64,000 nt of DNA from assembly GCF_003261585.1 (NCBI RefSeq), contig NZ_POVU01000005.1, positions 62,001 to 126,000 of the forward strand, in the 5' to 3' direction. Source of the stretch: Acinetobacter sp. MB5. GTDB lineage: Bacteria > Pseudomonadota > Gammaproteobacteria > Pseudomonadales > Moraxellaceae. The notes beneath the pieces are model-generated. The model did not search any database. It saw only the letters and a list, made by a program, of their open reading frames with translations, and was not told the DNA's origin. This document shows, in pieces, positions 61,459 through 64,000 of the stretch. Made by a program: the position numbers and the translations under genes. Every line of letters begins with the position of its first letter. Position 1 is the first letter of the stretch.

Positions 61459-62148
61459 ATGTTTTTGTCTGGTTATGGTTCTGTGCTATGGGATGGCACT
61501 TGGATGACCATAAAACTTGCACTGTTATCGCTCTTACTCTCGGTGATTATTGGCTTAATTGGCGCAGTTTGTAAGCTATCTCGCATTAAAATGGTGCGAT
61601 ATGTCGCGACAGTGTATACCACCCTGATTCGTAGTGTTCCAGATTTGGTCATTATGCTGCTTCTATTCTATAGCCTTCAGCTTGGACTCAATTCAATTAC
61701 TGACTCTTTGCAAATGGACCAAATCGATATTGATCCATTCGCGGCTGGTGTCATTACACTGGCATTTATTTATGGGGCGTATTTTACCGAAACTTTTCGT
61801 GGGGCGTTTCAGTCTGTACCCAAAGGGCAAATTGAAGCCGCTTATGCTTATGGCATGACGCCATTTCAAGTCTTTCGACGGGTATTATTTCCGCAAATGA
61901 TGCGTTTTGCATTGCCTGGGATTGGCAATAACTGGCAGGTTTTAATTAAAGCGACGGCTTTGGTTTCGTTGATTGGTCTGACAGACATTGTCAAAATTAC
62001 CCAAGATGCAGGTCGTAGCACCATGCAAGTGTTTTATTTTAGTGTACTTGCTGCGGCAATTTATCTTGCGATTACCACGGTTTCCAATCTCGTTTTGATG
62101 TGGCTTGAGCGCCGTTACTCTGCTGGTGTCAAAAAGGGGCAACTATGA
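61459..62148 (+). CDS. Amino-acid ABC transporter permease, HisQ-like
   Basis: A 229-residue membrane protein with about five helices. Start ATG 61459 gives a correct distance to GGAG; ATG 61453 is too close. The EAA loop is 'EAAYAYGMTPFQVFRRVLFPQ' (residues about 130-150), contacting the ATPase. It pairs with the next permease. The stop overlaps the next ATG (ATGA). Confidence 0.92.
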   Translation: MFLSGYGSVLWDGTWMTIKLALLSLLLSVIIGLIGAVCKLSRIKMVRYVATVYTTLIRSVPDLVIMLLLFYSLQLGLNSITDSLQMDQIDIDPFAAGVITLAFIYGAYFTETFRGAFQSVPKGQIEAAYAYGMTPFQVFRRVLFPQMMRFALPGIGNNWQVLIKATALVSLIGLTDIVKITQDAGRSTMQVFYFSVLAAAIYLAITTVSNLVLMWLERRYSAGVKKGQL

Positions 62149-62858
62149 TTGAAATTATTCAACAATATTGGCAGCAATACCTGTGGACAGATGGTTTTCA
62201 AATGACTGGCGTTGCCATGACTTCATGGCTGTTGGTACTGTCAATTGCGATTGGTTTTGTATTGTCTGTTCCACTGTCGATTGCACGGGTATCGAGTAAT
62301 CCATTGATTCGTGGCCCAGTATGGCTATTTACCTATGTATTTCGTGGCACGCCATTGTATGTACAGCTACTAATTATTTATTCGGGGATTTATAGCTTTG
62401 ATTTCATTCATGATCATCAAATCTTAAATGATTTTTTTCAAAGTGGCTTAAAATGTACGATTTTGGCATTTGCACTGAACACAGGTGCTTATACCACTGA
62501 AATTTTTGCAGGGGCAATCCGTTCTATTCCTTACGGTGAGATTGAGGCTGCGCAGGCTTTTGGTATGTCACCGTGGAAACGCTATACCCGCATTATTATT
62601 CCTTCAATGTTACGTCGTGCCTTGCCATTTTATGGCAATGAAGTCATTTTGATGTTGCATGCAACCACCATCGCGTTTACGGCGACCGTACCTGATATTT
62701 TAAAAGTTGCGCGTGATGTCAATGCGGCAACTTATGAAACCTTTAATGCTTTTGGGATTGCCGCAGTGCTGTATGCCTGCTTGGCTTTTATCTTGATTGG
62801 CATATTCCGCAAACTGGAAAAACGCTGGTTGGCATTTTTAAAACCATCGGATCATTAG
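62145..62858 (+). CDS. Amino-acid ABC transporter permease, HisM-like
   Basis: A 237-residue permease with about five helices. The EAA loop is '[19 protein letters not shown]'. It forms the heterodimeric channel with the HisQ-like subunit, is coupled to it by ATGA overlap and is followed after 10 bases by the ATPase gene. Confidence 0.92.
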   Translation: MIEIIQQYWQQYLWTDGFQMTGVAMTSWLLVLSIAIGFVLSVPLSIARVSSNPLIRGPVWLFTYVFRGTPLYVQLLIIYSGIYSFDFIHDHQILNDFFQSGLKCTILAFALNTGAYTTEIFAGAIRSIPYGEIEAAQAFGMSPWKRYTRIIIPSMLRRALPFYGNEVILMLHATTIAFTATVPDILKVARDVNAATYETFNAFGIAAVLYACLAFILIGIFRKLEKRWLAFLKPSDH

Positions 62859-62868
62859 GAGAATACAG

Positions 62869-63645
62869 ATGGAAGATTCAGCAAAACTGGTGATTCGAGA
62901 TTTATGTAAAACCTTCGGGGACAATGAAGTACTCAAAGGCGTCTCACTCGATGCCAAAGCAGGCGATGTGATTAGTATTATCGGCTCATCGGGTTCGGGA
63001 AAAAGTACATTTTTACGCTGTATTAATTTTCTGGAACAGCCGAGTAATGGCTCAATCAAACTCAATGGTGAGAAGCTACAAACTGTTTTTGACAAGCATG
63101 GCAACCTGAAAGCGACCAATCCCAAACAACTGCAAAAAATGCGTACCCAGCTCATGATGGTGTTTCAGCATTTTAATTTATGGTCACATATGACAGTTTT
63201 ACAAAATGTGATTGAAGGCCCGATTCATGTACTGGGCGTGAAACGTGCGGAAGCAGAAGAACGTGCGCGTAAATATTTACGCAAAGTGGGTTTAAACGAA
63301 AGTGTGGAAAATAAATATCCTGCATTCTTGTCGGGTGGGCAACAACAACGGGTTGCGATTGCCCGCGCTTTGGCGATGGAACCAGAGGTGATGCTTTTCG
63401 ATGAACCGACCAGTGCTTTAGACCCTGAACTGGTGGGGGAAGTCCTTAAAGTGATGCAAGGTTTGGCAGAAGAAGGGAGAACCATGATTGTGGTGACGCA
63501 TGAAATGGGCTTTGCACGTCATGTGTCAAATCAGGTGATCTTTTTGCATCAAGGGAAGATCGAAGAGCAGGGTGATCCGAAAGAAGTCCTGACTCATCCG
63601 AAAAGTGAGCGTCTAAAACAGTTTTTGGAAGGAAACTTTAAATAA
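62869..63645 (+). CDS. Amino-acid ABC transporter ATPase, HisP-like
   Basis: A 258-residue ATPase. Walker A '[15 protein letters not shown]', Q-loop '[15 protein letters not shown]', signature '[14 protein letters not shown]', Walker B '[18 protein letters not shown]' and switch His in '[12 protein letters not shown]'. The length and '[15 protein letters not shown]' stretch are those of HisP/ArtP/GlnQ. ATP hydrolysis drives amino-acid uptake. ATG after AGGAGAATACAG. It is the last gene of the operon. Confidence 0.96.
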   Translation: MEDSAKLVIRDLCKTFGDNEVLKGVSLDAKAGDVISIIGSSGSGKSTFLRCINFLEQPSNGSIKLNGEKLQTVFDKHGNLKATNPKQLQKMRTQLMMVFQHFNLWSHMTVLQNVIEGPIHVLGVKRAEAEERARKYLRKVGLNESVENKYPAFLSGGQQQRVAIARALAMEPEVMLFDEPTSALDPELVGEVLKVMQGLAEEGRTMIVVTHEMGFARHVSNQVIFLHQGKIEEQGDPKEVLTHPKSERLKQFLEGNFK

Positions 63646-63733
63646 TGCGAAAGGTTTAAAAATTGCTATAGGGCATATCTTCGCTGAATTAAATAAAAAA
63701 TTTAATTAATTTAATTATTTATAATATGTTTTT

Positions 63734-63772
63734 ATAAGCAGTAACTAGAGGTAGTTATTGCTTATTTTTTTT
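63734..63772 (+). terminator. Terminator of the ABC transporter operon
   Basis: ATAAGCAGTAACTA (63734-63747), GAGG loop, TAGTTATTGCTTAT (63752-63765), then T residues. The rest of the gap 63646-63877 is AT-rich and holds no gene I can support. Confidence 0.85.
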
Positions 63773-63877
63773 CCGAACGATAAATAATTGCTTAAAAAAG
63801 TATTGTCTGAATATATTCTAAGTGAAAAGAGGGTGCTATCCTCTGCGCTAAATCATATATGAACGTAATTATAATTT

Positions 63878-64000
63878 ATGAATGCTGGATTCGATCAGGT
63901 GATTGACAAGGATTTTCAACGCCAATTATTAGATAGAAAACTTAATTTTCTTAGAAAAGTCGTTATTCAACGAGGTAATAAAATTCAGTCTTTACGTGCT
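63878..64000 (+). CDS. Start of an unrecognised gene (3' partial)
   Basis: A frame opening at ATG 63878 runs without a stop to the right edge (41 codons: NAGFDQVIDKDFQRQLLDRK at the N-terminus, then basic and amphipathic). There is no strong ribosome-binding site. No family is recognised from this piece. An overlapping ATG at 63860 closes after a few codons. Confidence is limited by the truncation. Confidence 0.5.
   Translation, partial: MNAGFDQVIDKDFQRQLLDRKLNFLRKVVIQRGNKIQSLRA

Overview
The window looks like Acinetobacter or a close relative. The chromosomal genes have the AT-leaning codon use of that genus, and the housekeeping set (DusB, MurB, DnaX, Pgk/Fba, RoxA, YceF-type Maf) has Acinetobacter-like sequence. 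This was judged by eye, without database searches. Two halves are visible: the right part of a prophage (1 to about 35,300) and ordinary chromosome (about 35,300 to 64,000).

Prophage. The left edge lies inside a probable scaffold gene, so early genes, terminase, portal and the left attachment site are outside the window. Moving right come the major capsid protein (Phage_capsid_3/DUF4043 type), a small structural protein, a RyR-domain protein and a head-tail adaptor. A BspA-like leucine-rich-repeat protein, a putative stabilisation protein and four large, mostly unrecognised virion/tail genes follow; two of these carry long internal repeats. Next is a 3,105-residue polyvalent PLxRFG protein (InPase-like, DdrB/ParB-like, two HExxGH zincin-like motifs, MuF-C-like domain). 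No tail-tube, sheath or classic tape-measure gene is seen, which fits a podovirus-like particle. The lysis cassette is compact: holin, SAR-type endolysin, Rz, and Rz1 nested in another frame. Accessory genes then appear: an AT-rich divergent pair (membrane protein / VRR-NUC nuclease), umuDC, and three small exported or membrane genes. The cassette ends with a tyrosine integrase that has an unusually long C-terminus. Two reverse-strand morons, a lipoprotein and a membrane protein, flank the giant gene inside the forward structural operon.

Insertion site. The integrase faces away from a tRNA-dihydrouridine synthase gene whose protein motifs are those of DusB, not DusA. The prophage appears to have replaced the first codons and the promoter of dusB.

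Chromosome. After dusB come a nitronate monooxygenase-like enzyme, a lipoprotein, a hydrolase and an MFS transporter divergent from a LysR regulator. A divergent thiolase / double-domain FabG / MaoC group follows, with the same gene content as the mycobacterial fadA2-fabG4-htdX cluster. Then dnaX, a low-molecular-weight tyrosine phosphatase, murB, a YdcF-like protein and two alpha/beta hydrolases. On the reverse strand are a GltB-like protein, roxA, and maf with a DUF2237 gene. The glycolytic pgk-lipoprotein-fba group and ydfG come next. The window ends with a HisJQMP-type amino-acid ABC transporter preceded by a sigma-54-like promoter, and the first codons of another gene. No rRNA, tRNA or CRISPR array was seen.
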